Below, piece by piece: positions 1 to 7,874 of a stretch of DNA of 30,046 nucleotides; positions within the stretch are counted from its first letter, which is position 1; every line of letters starts with the position of its first letter. The position numbers and the translations under genes are program-made. A model generated the notes under the pieces. It was not told the DNA's origin, searched no databases, and saw only the letters and a list, made by a program, of their open reading frames with translations. The stretch is from Flemingiibacterium sp045579745 (GTDB taxonomy: Bacteria > Bacillota > Clostridia > Oscillospirales > CAG-272): assembly GCA_045579745.1 (NCBI GenBank), contig JAZNMQ010000080.1, positions 1 through 30,046 of the forward strand. The letters are read 5' to 3'.

Positions 1-945
1 GTGCTCAGCCACCCAGCCGAGAATTTCTTTAGCCTTGGTCGGGTCAGCGTAGCATTCGTCGATATCGCCCGGACGGCGAGCAACGATCTTGTAGTTGATC
101 TTGATTCCTGTAGCCGCCTCGTAAGCCTTTACGATGTCAAGCACCGAATAGCCATGACCCGTTCCGATATTGAAAACATCAAGTCCGGGCTTGTTTTCGA
201 GCCAATTGAGTGCGGCAAGATGAGCCTTTGCAAGGTCAACGACATGGATGTAGTCACGAACGCCCGTGCCGTCGTGAGTGTCGTAATCATCGCCGTAAAC
301 GGAGAGGCATTCGCGCTTGCCGATCGCAACCTGAGTGATATAAGGCATCAGATTGTTCGGAATGCCTGACGGGTCCTCGCCGATTCTGCCCGAAGCGTGT
401 GCTCCGATCGGGTTGAAATAGCGAAGAATTGCGGTGTTCCAGTTGCAGTCCGCCTTGTAAAGATCCTTAAGAATATGCTCGATCATGAGCTTTGTTTCAC
501 CATACGGGTTTGTAGCGGAGTTCGGGAAATCCTCGCGGATCGGCACAGATTCGGGCTTGCCGTAAACTGTTGCCGAGGAAGAAAATACGAGGTTGCGGCA
601 ATCGTATTTCGCCATGAGCTCGCAAAGATTCAATGTGCTGATCAGATTGTTCTGATAATAGCGAAGCGGAATCGCGCAGGATTCGCCAACCGCCTTAAGT
701 CCTGCAAAATGTATTGCTGAATCGATCTTTTCAGACGCGAAAACCACCTCAAGCGCAGTCTTGTCGCAAAGGTCGACGTTGTAGAATTTGAAATCACGTC
801 CTGTGATCTCACGAATGCGGTCCAAAACGACCGGCTTTGAGTTAACAAAGTTATCAGCGATAACAACCTCCTTGCCGCTGTTTAAAAGCTCAACTACTGT
901 ATGCGAGCCGATGAATCCGGCACCGCCTGTTACAAGAATAGACAT
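1..945 (-). CDS. galE: UDP-glucose 4-epimerase (C-terminus cut by window edge)
   Basis: NAD-dependent interconversion of UDP-glucose and UDP-galactose in the Leloir pathway, cytoplasmic. The frame is open from an ATG at 945 to the window edge, 315 codons; the family is usually about 330-340 residues, so roughly the last 20-25 are missing. The N-terminus MSILVTGGAGFIGSH carries the Rossmann glycine motif (residues 7-13), and the short-chain dehydrogenase catalytic pair YxxxK is at Y148/K152, with SSSATVYG just before it. The start is supported by AGGAG about 8 bases upstream. It lies 74 bp downstream of the nucleotidyltransferase gene on the same strand, so the two probably act together on UDP-sugars. 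Related SDR sugar epimerases are possible, but the motif context is typical GalE. Confidence 0.93.
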   Translation of the reverse strand, partial: MSILVTGGAGFIGSHTVVELLNSGKEVVIADNFVNSKPVVLDRIREITGRDFKFYNVDLCDKTALEVVFASEKIDSAIHFAGLKAVGESCAIPLRYYQNNLISTLNLCELMAKYDCRNLVFSSSATVYGKPESVPIREDFPNSATNPYGETKLMIEHILKDLYKADCNWNTAILRYFNPIGAHASGRIGEDPSGIPNNLMPYITQVAIGKRECLSVYGDDYDTHDGTGVRDYIHVVDLAKAHLAALNWLENKPGLDVFNIGTGHGYSVLDIVKAYEAATGIKINYKIVARRPGDIDECYADPTKAKEILGWVAEH

Positions 946-1019
946 AAAAAACGCTCCTAAGTCAAAATAAATATTAAAAATCGGGAAATAAAAGTCAGTC
1001 TGACGGTATTATGTATAGC

Positions 1020-1919
1020 CTACTTCCACAAGCCGTCGGGGTAAACGCCCTTTTCGATCTCGGAATTTATAAACTTTACAAATTCGGGCTTATCCTCAGC
1101 ATATGTAATGCCATGCCATTTCGCGCTCGTTTTGAGCACGCGGACATCGCATTTTCCGCCGTCGATCTCCGATTGAACGAGAGTCGGAAGCAGATACTCC
1201 GCCTTTTTGGGGTCGGGTGTAAGGGGAAGCTTTTCGAAGAATTTCACGAATCCTTCTTCAAGCGAATCGAAAATATCGGGAGTGAACGCCCAACAGTTCA
1301 TCGAAACGACCGAGTCGCGGGCAAGCTCATGCCATGTATCGTTCTCGAAATATTTGATAACCCCGTCGATCTCCTTGATCTGAGTGCGCTCGGTTACGTT
1401 GACGAGGAAGCCGTTCTCGACACTGCAAACACCGCGTGAAACGGTTCCGTTTTCGGTTATGGTATTTTCAAGAATGTAGCCTGCCATAGCAAAGTGACCG
1501 CTCGTTTTTGCCCCGTCCATACAGCTGTAAAGCTGAGCAAACGCATCCCTGCCGTAAAAATCGTCCGAGTTGATAACGGCAAACGGCTCGTTTACCGCAT
1601 CTCTTGCGGATAAAACCGCGTGAGCTGTTCCCCACGGCTTAACTCTGCCCTCGGGAATCTCAAAACCGCTCGGAATGCTGTCAGGCTTCTGGAAAACGTA
1701 TTCAATGTTGACCTTGCCCTCGATGCGCGCGCCAACGGTTTCACGGAAAATGTCGTAATTTTCCTCTTTTATAATAAATACTACCTTGTCAAAGCCTGCT
1801 AAAACGGCGTCGTAAATTGAGAAATCGACGATAAATTCGCCGTTTTTGGTAATCGGGTCGATCTGTTTAAGACCGCCGTAGCGGCTTCCCATGCCTGCCG
1901 CCATAATAACAAGTGTCAT
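1020..1919 (-). CDS. Sugar-1-phosphate nucleotidyltransferase family protein
   Basis: NTP_transferase (GT-A fold) protein, 299 residues, predicted to couple a sugar 1-phosphate to a nucleotide; UTP-glucose-1-phosphate uridylyltransferase is plausible because galE follows, but the substrate cannot be read from sequence. The N-terminal nucleotide-binding signature AAGMGSRYGGLKQ is at residues 7-19, and INSDDFYG (about residues 117-124) fits the metal-binding aspartate region. The frame stays open upstream to 2018, but that extension runs through a palindromic element. ATG at 1919 is preferred because GGAG sits about 7 bases upstream; the alternative ATG at 1931 has a poorer site. It lies between hprK and galE and is probably cotranscribed with galE. 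Confidence 0.82.
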   Translation of the reverse strand: MTLVIMAAGMGSRYGGLKQIDPITKNGEFIVDFSIYDAVLAGFDKVVFIIKEENYDIFRETVGARIEGKVNIEYVFQKPDSIPSGFEIPEGRVKPWGTAHAVLSARDAVNEPFAVINSDDFYGRDAFAQLYSCMDGAKTSGHFAMAGYILENTITENGTVSRGVCSVENGFLVNVTERTQIKEIDGVIKYFENDTWHELARDSVVSMNCWAFTPDIFDSLEEGFVKFFEKLPLTPDPKKAEYLLPTLVQSEIDGGKCDVRVLKTSAKWHGITYAEDKPEFVKFINSEIEKGVYPDGLWK

Positions 1920-1932
1920 AACAATCTCCATT

Positions 1933-1949
1933 CCGCCGCACTGCGGCGG
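1933..1949. repeat. GC-rich hairpin before nucleotidyltransferase RBS
   Basis: CCGCCGCA (1933-1940) and TGCGGCGG (1942-1949) are perfect inverted arms around a single C. The hairpin lies immediately upstream of the ribosome binding site of the gene starting at 1919, so it could affect translation. It may be one part of the larger palindromic element at 1964-2023. Confidence 0.6.
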
Positions 1950-1963
1950 CACAAATACTGAGG

Positions 1964-2023
1964 TTAAATTGATGCGCCGCTGTGCGGCAAAAACGGGACG
2001 AGTCCCGTTTTTAATCAATTTAA
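1964..2023. repeat. Nested palindromic element between hprK and nucleotidyltransferase gene
   Basis: Outer arms TTAAATTGAT (1964-1973) and ATCAATTTAA (2014-2023) are perfect inverted repeats. Inside are two further hairpins: GCCGC/GCGGC (1976-1988), and AAAAACGGGAC with GTCCCGTTTTT (1989-2012). The latter has the form of a bidirectional intrinsic terminator and could end or attenuate hprK transcription. The nested structure suggests a small mobile palindromic unit. Confidence 0.65.
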
Positions 2024-2097
2024 GGCGTGAAACGGTATACTTTATTACCAGCTAAACTAAATTTCACGCATCTTTGCCTTTCAATAACTGATCAATT

Positions 2098-3033
2098 TCA
2101 GCCCTCAAGTCCCATCTGACCCATAAGCCGTTTGTTGAATTCAACCGCCGTATTGAAGCCCATCTTTTTCTGACGGTTGTTCATCGCGGCAATTTCAAGA
2201 ATAATAGCGAGATTTCGTCCGGGCTTTACGGGAATTGTTGTAGTAGGAACCTTGATTCCGAGAATATCGGTGGTTTCGTTATCAAGACCGAAGCGGTCGT
2301 ACATTTTACCCTGAACCCAAGGCTCGAGATTGATAATGAGGTCGATCTTTTCAGTCTGCTTAACAGCACCCATACCGAAAATGCGTCTGACATCGACAAT
2401 TCCGATGCCGCGAAGCTCGACATAGTGGCGTATAATTTCGGGTGCGCTTCCGACAAGAGCCTTAGCCGATACACGCTTGATCTCAACCGCATCGTCCGCG
2501 ATAAGTCTGTGACCGCGCTTTACAAGCTCAATAGCCGTTTCGGATTTACCAACGCCCGAGTCGCCGAGGATCAGAATACCCTCGCCGTATACCTCAACAA
2601 GCACGCCGTGACGCGTGATGCGCGGTGCAAGCTGAACGTTCAGCCACGCGATAAGAGCCGCCATAAATTCGCTAGCATTGAGCTCGGTTCCGAGAATCGG
2701 CACCTCAAAGTATTCGCCAAGCTCGACAAATTCATCAAAAGGAGCTAAATTGGTGGAAAAAACAACGGCAATCGGACGGTGCTCAAGAAACGCCATAATC
2801 GCCTCTCTGCGCTCATCCTCAGGCAAGGATTCGAGATATTTGTATTCAACTCTGCCGATTACCTGAATACGCTGGTTCTCAAAGTGATCAAAAAATCCCG
2901 CAAGCGGAAGTCCGGGGCGGTTTACCTCGGCAAGCTTGACAAGAATTTTATCGGGGTCGTCGGGGATATATATCTCAGCAAGCGAAAACTCACTGATGAT
3001 TTTTGAGAGTTCAACCGAATATGTTTCTGCCAT
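2098..3033 (-). CDS. hprK: HPr kinase/phosphorylase
   Basis: Bifunctional enzyme that phosphorylates and dephosphorylates HPr of the phosphotransferase system on a serine, driving carbon catabolite control in Firmicutes; cytoplasmic homohexamer in characterised relatives. The 311 residues match the family length. Visible: the conserved RHGVLVEVYGEG segment (141-152), Walker A GDSGVGKS (157-164), the acidic IADDAVE segment (178-184) and the HprK signature VELRGIGIVDVRRIFG (205-220). The start at 3033 has AAAGGA about 8 bases upstream and a good promoter at 3074-3102. It heads a minus-strand group with the nucleotidyltransferase and galE, linking sugar regulation and sugar-nucleotide genes, although a terminator-like palindrome separates it from them. 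Confidence 0.96.
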   Translation of the reverse strand: MAETYSVELSKIISEFSLAEIYIPDDPDKILVKLAEVNRPGLPLAGFFDHFENQRIQVIGRVEYKYLESLPEDERREAIMAFLEHRPIAVVFSTNLAPFDEFVELGEYFEVPILGTELNASEFMAALIAWLNVQLAPRITRHGVLVEVYGEGILILGDSGVGKSETAIELVKRGHRLIADDAVEIKRVSAKALVGSAPEIIRHYVELRGIGIVDVRRIFGMGAVKQTEKIDLIINLEPWVQGKMYDRFGLDNETTDILGIKVPTTTIPVKPGRNLAIILEIAAMNNRQKKMGFNTAVEFNKRLMGQMGLEG

Positions 3034-3073
3034 AATCTTTTTCCTTTCTGGTCGAGGAATTTATACACCTTAT

Positions 3074-3102
3074 ATTTTACCACAAATAGAAAATAATTTC
3101 AA
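3074..3102 (-). promoter_or_regulatory. hprK promoter
   Basis: Reading the minus strand: -35 TTGAAA (3097-3102), 17-base spacer, -10 TAAAAT (3074-3079) with an extended TGG before it. It lies about 40 bases upstream of the hprK start. Confidence 0.65.
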
Positions 3103-3158
3103 GACCCAAATAAGCAAATAAGCGGTTTTTTGAAAATAAATAAGCCCGAAATAAAGCC

Positions 3159-3200
3159 AAAAAGCCGATAACTACATATCAAATGCTGGTAGTTATCGGC
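3159..3200 (-). terminator. Intrinsic terminator of stalk-domain gene
   Basis: Perfect 12-bp stem GCCGATAACTAC / GTAGTTATCGGC (3164-3175 and 3189-3200), followed on the minus strand by five T residues (3159-3163). It starts 13 bases after the stop of the gene at 3213-3776. Confidence 0.85.
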
Positions 3201-3212
3201 ATCGGCGACGGA

Positions 3213-3776
3213 CTAATCTACAAAATCCGTTTTTGTTTTAATTAAAGATACAATATCGATGTTCAGCGCATGGACTGTCGTTTCGGTAAAAAGACAGCCG
3301 ATAAAGCTGAGCGGAACGTAGGTGACGCCCTCGTGAATCTCAACTGCAAATGCAAGCGGCAGAATTCCGTCGAACATTCTGTAGCTATATTTTCCGACAG
3401 ATTTTATCTCTGTGCTGAGATTCTTAAACGAGAAAATACGCAGACCGTCATCTACCGTAATCATGGCAGTCTTGGAATCCCATCCAACTGTATATCCGAG
3501 CTCCTCGCAGACAGCGCGCAGAGGAACCATAATATCGTATAGCTCCCTGTCGCCAACGACATACGCGGAATACGGAAGCGTCGAGCAATCGAGCGGCTTT
3601 TTACCGATGCGAATGCTGAATCTGTGAGTTTTATTCTCAAGTGTAGCAGACCCTTGAGTGAGTGTTTTTACCGTTTCGTCATTTGGCTTGTCAGCCGAAT
3701 TGTCAGCCTGCACGTTCGTTGCAAAAAGCAGTAGCGATGCAAGAAGTGCCGCGAGCAATATTTTAATTGCCTTCAT
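3213..3776 (-). CDS. Secreted copper amine oxidase N-terminal-like (stalk domain) protein
   Basis: Protein of 187 residues with a Sec-type signal peptide (MKAIKILLAALLASLLLFATNVQA, cleavage probably near residue 24) followed by a low-complexity linker. The segment around residues 85-118, with VPLRAVCEELGYTVGWD and then AMITVDDG, matches the copper amine oxidase N-terminal-like fold (Pfam PF07833, stalk domain) common in secreted Clostridia proteins. It does not imply amine oxidase activity, since no catalytic domain is attached. A second copy-like half (GVTYVPLSFIGCLF) fits the usual two-lobed repeat. Start supported by AAAGGA 7 bases upstream. It has its own terminator, so it is monocistronic. 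The exact extracellular role is unknown. Confidence 0.8.
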   Translation of the reverse strand: MKAIKILLAALLASLLLFATNVQADNSADKPNDETVKTLTQGSATLENKTHRFSIRIGKKPLDCSTLPYSAYVVGDRELYDIMVPLRAVCEELGYTVGWDSKTAMITVDDGLRIFSFKNLSTEIKSVGKYSYRMFDGILPLAFAVEIHEGVTYVPLSFIGCLFTETTVHALNIDIVSLIKTKTDFVD

Positions 3777-3856
3777 AAAAATGTCCTTTCAAAATATAGA
3801 TGCTCCGACATTTAGACGTTCGGATTTTAAAAATGTTCCCAAATTTTAAAAAAATC

Positions 3857-3884
3857 TTGACTTTTTTGAAAAATGTGGTATACT
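3857..3884 (+). promoter_or_regulatory. Promoter of the ZTP riboswitch-purH transcript
   Basis: -35 TTGACT (3857-3862), 16-base spacer and extended -10 TGG-TATACT (TATACT at 3879-3884). Predicted transcription start near 3891, about 45 bases before the riboswitch aptamer. Confidence 0.75.
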
Positions 3885-3935
3885 TAAACTGTGCAGCGAG
3901 ATCAAACTGAAGATTATACCGCGGCACATATATTT

Positions 3936-4010
3936 TCGGTTGTCATGTAACTGACGGAAGTGGAGTGTACCACGGGGAGCATGATGATATAATAAGCCGA
4001 CCGTCTGGGC
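3936..4010 (+). ncRNA. ZTP (pfl motif) riboswitch aptamer
   Basis: ZTP riboswitches sense the purine intermediate ZMP/ZTP (AICAR nucleotides) and turn on one-carbon and purine genes. Direct matches to the motif: the first domain pairs TCATG with CATGA around AACTGACGGA, a GTGG..CCAC hairpin and GGGGAGC; the second domain is GCCGACCGTCTGGGC (about 3996-4010), the conserved CCGCCUGGGC-like 3' block. It is followed at once by a terminator and then by a gene whose enzyme uses ZMP as substrate, the classic genetic context. Confidence 0.9.
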
Positions 4011-4046
4011 TCACGCGAAATTATTTTTTCGCATGGGCGTTTTTTA
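4009..4046 (+). terminator. Expression-platform terminator of the ZTP riboswitch
   Basis: GCTCACGCGAAA (4009-4020) pairs with TTTCGCATGGGC (4027-4038) with one mismatch, followed by a T-run (4040-4046). The 5' arm begins inside the conserved GGGC of the aptamer, so ligand binding and terminator formation should exclude each other: ZMP bound, transcription on. Confidence 0.85.
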
Positions 4047-4122
4047 TTTGGCTGACAATTGACAGCTTGGAATCAGCCGGGTAAAACGTCAAAAAATTTA
4101 TTTTTTGAAAGGTGAAAATCAA

Positions 4123-5298
4123 ATGATGGAACTCGAACTCAAATACGGCTGTAACCCCAATCAGAAGCCCGCACGCGTTTATATGAAAAACGGTGCAGAT
4201 CTTCCGTTTACTGTACTCAACGCAAAGCCCGGCTACATTAACCTTCTTGACGCATTCAACTCATGGCAGCTCGTTCGTGAGCTGAAGCAGGCTACAGGCC
4301 TCTGCGCGGCGGCATCCTTTAAGCATGTTTCCCCTGCAGGCGCGGCAGTAGCTGTTCCGCTCGACGAAACGCTTCAGAAAATGTATTTCGTTGAGGGAAT
4401 TGAGCTCTCCCCGATCTGCACAGCATATATCCGTGCGCGCGGTGCTGACAGAATGTCCTCCTACGGCGATTTCGTTGCACTTTCCGACGAATGCGACGAG
4501 CAGACAGCATCCTTCCTCGCACGCGAGGTTTCCGATGGAATCATCGCTCCGTCCTACTCCGAAAAGGCTCTCGAAATCCTCAAAACAAAGCGCAAGGGCA
4601 CATACTGCGTAATTCAGATGGATGTCAACTATGTTCCCGAAAAGCTCGAATCCAAGGACCTTTTCGGCATTACATTTGAGCAGGGACGCAACGATCTCAC
4701 TCTTGACGAATCCATCTTCGATAACATCGTTACAAATAATAAGAATATCCCCGAATCAGCCCGCCGCGACCTTTTGATCGCTATGATCACCCTTAAATAT
4801 ACTCAGTCCAACTCCGTTTGCTACGCAATCGGCGGTCAGGCAATCGGTATCGGTGCAGGTCAGCAGTCGCGTATACACTGCACAAGACTTGCAGGAAACA
4901 AGGCTGACGTGTGGTTCCTTCGTCAGAATCCAAAGGTTCTCGCACTTCCCTTCAAGCCCGAGATCAGACGTCCCGACCGCGACAATACGATCGACGTCTA
5001 CATCTCCGATGATTACCTTGATGTAATCGGCGACGACGTATGGCAGAACTACTTCACAGAACAGCCATCCCCCCTCACCCGCGAGGAAAAGAGAGCTTGG
5101 CTTGACAAGATGACGGGCGTTTCGCTCGGCTCGGACGCGTTCTTCCCGTTCGGCGACAATATCGAGAGAGCTCATCGCTCGGGCGTTGAGTATATCGTTC
5201 AGGCAGGCGGCTCGGTTCGCGATGACAATGTTATCGAAACCTGCAACAAATACGATATTGCTATGGCAATGTGCGGAATCCGCTTGTTCCACCATTAA
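4123..5298 (+). CDS. purH: AICAR transformylase (PurH without the IMP cyclohydrolase domain)
   Basis: Transfers a formyl group from 10-formyltetrahydrofolate to AICAR (ZMP), the ninth step of de novo purine synthesis. The 391-residue protein carries only the AICARFT half: it lacks the roughly 200-residue N-terminal MGS-like cyclohydrolase domain of bifunctional PurH. Visible: the catalytic Lys-His pair in SFKHVSPAGAA (K67, H68), KYTQSNSVCYAIGGQ, GAGQQSRIHCTRLAGNKAD and the C-terminal SDAFFPFGDNIERA. An in-frame TTG exists at 4105, but AAAGGTG lies 8 bases before ATG 4123, which I take as the start. It is under ZTP riboswitch control and followed by a terminator, so probably monocistronic. A separate IMP cyclohydrolase must be encoded elsewhere. 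Confidence 0.94.
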   Translation: MMELELKYGCNPNQKPARVYMKNGADLPFTVLNAKPGYINLLDAFNSWQLVRELKQATGLCAAASFKHVSPAGAAVAVPLDETLQKMYFVEGIELSPICTAYIRARGADRMSSYGDFVALSDECDEQTASFLAREVSDGIIAPSYSEKALEILKTKRKGTYCVIQMDVNYVPEKLESKDLFGITFEQGRNDLTLDESIFDNIVTNNKNIPESARRDLLIAMITLKYTQSNSVCYAIGGQAIGIGAGQQSRIHCTRLAGNKADVWFLRQNPKVLALPFKPEIRRPDRDNTIDVYISDDYLDVIGDDVWQNYFTEQPSPLTREEKRAWLDKMTGVSLGSDAFFPFGDNIERAHRSGVEYIVQAGGSVRDDNVIETCNKYDIAMAMCGIRLFHH

Positions 5299-5337
5299 TC
5301 TAAGCGGCATACAAAGGCTGAAGCCTATAATATTCCA

Positions 5338-5374
5338 CGGCGCGAATGTCAAAACCGTTCGCGCCGATTCTTTT
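5338..5374 (+). terminator. Intrinsic terminator of purH
   Basis: CGGCGCGAA (5338-5346) pairs with TTCGCGCCG (5358-5366), followed by ATTCTTTT. It lies 40 bases after the purH stop. Confidence 0.75.
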
Positions 5375-5463
5375 CGTCAAATTCTCTAAAAATCTTCGCG
5401 AAATTTGTATCAGGAAAAAGGCCGTTTATCAAAAATGTTTATCAAATATTCATATTTCTGTAT

Positions 5464-5508
5464 TATAATATTTTAAGGCAGAATATTTTAAGGCAGTACC
5501 GCCTTAAA
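5464..5508 (+). promoter_or_regulatory. ABC operon -10 element with repeated AAGGCAG dyad
   Basis: TATAAT at 5464-5469 lacks a good -35. Just downstream the 15-base unit AATATTTTAAGGCAG occurs twice in tandem (5467-5481, 5482-5496), and the second copy enters a dyad TTTAAGGC (5487-5494) / GCCTTAAA (5501-5508). This could be an operator at the start site or a 5' mRNA hairpin. A similar dyad is at 8778-8796. Confidence 0.5.
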
Positions 5509-5556
5509 GGCAATGAATGGCTATTTGTCGAATCTAATCTGAACGGACGTGATACC

Positions 5557-7851
5557 TTGGGAGAATTTTTAATCGATATCCGCAACAATCTAAAAATCGC
5601 ATTTAAAAGTGTAAAGTTCAACATCGGACAGTATTCAAGCTTCTTCGCCGCGCTGTTTCTGATTCAGTGCTTCTTCGGAATGTTGACCATTTCAAGCGAC
5701 ATGAACAGCAAAATTACCGACGAGATTATTTATAAGGAATACGACTACGATGTTGTTTTTCTTGACCTGAACTATTCTCAGACGGTCTTTCTCGAAAACG
5801 ACGAGATAAGAATTTTCGCCTCTGACCATATTTACAACGTCGTCAGAGTGCTCGACCGTTATAACCCCGCATCAAATACAACTACATACGATGTCTATCT
5901 CGATTTTGTCCCCGAGGACCTCGACCAAGCAATGAGGGAATTTACAAAGCGCTATGTTCCCTATCTTCGCGAGGATATGAAAGCGGGTCAGACGCTCAAA
6001 TATAACTATTCCGAGATCTACAAAATGCGCTCCTACAAAATAGGTTCGCTCGTCAGCTACATATCCTTTGCGTCAATTATGACACTCGTTTCGATTTTGC
6101 TTATTACCTCGCTTTACCGAATCAGAGTTAATCACTATAAGTTCACCTACGGAATTTATATGAGCTTCGGCGCGGATTATAAACAGCTTTGCAAAACATC
6201 ATTTTGGGAAATGACCGTCGTATCGCTTCTGACGTTTATTCCCGCACAGCTATTCTCCGCCCTTGTAATTTACCTGATATACAAAAACGACGGATTTGAA
6301 TTTTTCTACGACCCGTGGGCGCTGCTCAAGATTTTTATAATAAATCTCATCATCGTTGCGGTTTCGGTATGCTTCCCCATGTTCAGAGTTTCGCGCTCGC
6401 TCCCGACAAAGCTCATTTCATCCGAGGACAACTCAAACCTCGTTATTTCACCGCGCCGCTCGTTCAATTTCTTTAACCTCACATTCCCGAAAAAATACGA
6501 GCTCGTTTCGATGTGGCGTTTTCGCAAATATCTCGCAATAATGATAGTTACCGCAGTAAGCTTTGCTTCGATATTCGTTTCGGGCTTCTATGTCGCAGAG
6601 TTCTATTCCTACACAGTCGATTATCCCGAGCCTGAAATATCTGCAAATCTCATTGCGAACGTTTATGACGATGAGCTCATTGAAGATTTTCAGAATATCG
6701 ACGGAGTTTATAAGGTTTCAGCCTTCGATTATGTGTACGCGTCGGATTACCGCTCGCACACGCTGATACCGAGCAGCTCCGCGCTTCCCTCGGCTTCAAC
6801 CGTCATGGTCACGCCGGATAGGCCGCAGGACCCTGCTAACAAGAATTTCCGCGCAACCAATGAGTTTATCTATATCTTAGCCGATAAATCGCTTGTTGAT
6901 ACGATATCGAGCGACCTTTACGGCTTCAAGGTCAAGGGCGATCCCACAAAGCTCTTTACCGAGCCGAATCAGGTCATCGTAACAAATTACATCGGCAACC
7001 GCAAGGTATGTGACTTCAAGCTCGGCGATAAGATCAAGCTTGGAGATTACATCGGCAAGATTCGCGAGATTGATATGTACATTCAGGGACGCAACCGACT
7101 TCGTCAGGAGCTGATGTACTACAAAATGGATTACATCGAGCTTGAGGTTTGCGCGATCATCGACGGAATGACAACACTTGAAGGCGCGCCGCTCTTCATT
7201 CCAAAGGATATTTACAGACGCATTATCGATGACGAGGAAGCCGAGATCAAGTATATCGAGATCTTTGCAAGCCCCGACGCGACCCTTGAGGAAACAAAGG
7301 AGCTGTTTAACAATGTCCGCTCCTACACCTCGCTGTACAAGGGCAAGATCGGTCTTACTGACAATCACGAGCTTTCGGGCGATATTATAACAAAATCCCT
7401 CAACTACTACTCGCTGATTATCGCGATAGCGTTCCTCGTGCTTGCAATTTCGCCGCTCATCTGGTTCTTCTCGCAAACGCTCTTTGTCAGAAAGCGAGAG
7501 AAGGAATTTTCCGTCCTGCTGTGGCTCGGTACGATCAAATCGGAAATCAAAATGCTTGTACGGCAAAACGGAATCACGCTCGGTATCGTTTCATCGATCG
7601 CCTGCATGCTGTTAAGCCTCGGTATGATAACCCTCATACAGATGGCAGTCACGAGAATCCCGCCCGTATTCTACGGCGGAACACAGTCGTATTTCTTCAG
7701 CGTGCACATACCTATTGAAGCATTTATCGTCAGCACGGTAATTTCGCTGATTTGCGGCTTTGTTTCATCGGTGCTTCCGCTCGGAAGCTTCTTTAGGCGC
7801 TTCTCGGCGACCGAAAATTCGCGTGAATTTGATATTTCCGACGACCAGTAA
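5557..7851 (+). CDS. FtsX-like ABC transporter permease
   Basis: Large membrane permease of 764 residues from the MacB/FtsX/BceB superfamily, working with the ATPase encoded immediately downstream. One membrane segment near residues 24-46 is followed by an extracytoplasmic stretch, then an FtsX-type block of three helices (about 163-276), a helix near 325-350, a long extracytoplasmic domain (about 350-615) and a second FtsX block of three helices (about 620-745). The two FtsX domains and large external domain resemble permeases for peptide-antibiotic resistance, lipoprotein traffic or mechanotransmission rather than small-solute import. The start is TTG at 5557 with only a modest GGA upstream; I see no better in-frame start. 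Substrate unknown. The next gene follows after 23 bp. Confidence 0.87.
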   Translation: MGEFLIDIRNNLKIAFKSVKFNIGQYSSFFAALFLIQCFFGMLTISSDMNSKITDEIIYKEYDYDVVFLDLNYSQTVFLENDEIRIFASDHIYNVVRVLDRYNPASNTTTYDVYLDFVPEDLDQAMREFTKRYVPYLREDMKAGQTLKYNYSEIYKMRSYKIGSLVSYISFASIMTLVSILLITSLYRIRVNHYKFTYGIYMSFGADYKQLCKTSFWEMTVVSLLTFIPAQLFSALVIYLIYKNDGFEFFYDPWALLKIFIINLIIVAVSVCFPMFRVSRSLPTKLISSEDNSNLVISPRRSFNFFNLTFPKKYELVSMWRFRKYLAIMIVTAVSFASIFVSGFYVAEFYSYTVDYPEPEISANLIANVYDDELIEDFQNIDGVYKVSAFDYVYASDYRSHTLIPSSSALPSASTVMVTPDRPQDPANKNFRATNEFIYILADKSLVDTISSDLYGFKVKGDPTKLFTEPNQVIVTNYIGNRKVCDFKLGDKIKLGDYIGKIREIDMYIQGRNRLRQELMYYKMDYIELEVCAIIDGMTTLEGAPLFIPKDIYRRIIDDEEAEIKYIEIFASPDATLEETKELFNNVRSYTSLYKGKIGLTDNHELSGDIITKSLNYYSLIIAIAFLVLAISPLIWFFSQTLFVRKREKEFSVLLWLGTIKSEIKMLVRQNGITLGIVSSIACMLLSLGMITLIQMAVTRIPPVFYGGTQSYFFSVHIPIEAFIVSTVISLICGFVSSVLPLGSFFRRFSATENSREFDISDDQ

Positions 7852-7874
7852 ACGAAATAATAAGGAGTTTTATC

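Noticed and set aside
1..369. Plus-strand open frame of 122 codons at the window start
   Set aside because: Antisense to galE, whose motifs and reading frame are clear.
4756..5352. 198-codon minus-strand open frame
   Set aside because: Shadow of the AICAR transformylase gene; no ribosome binding site or motif.
6877..7566. 229-codon minus-strand open frame
   Set aside because: Shadow of the ABC permease gene; composition is unlike a real protein and no start signal is seen.
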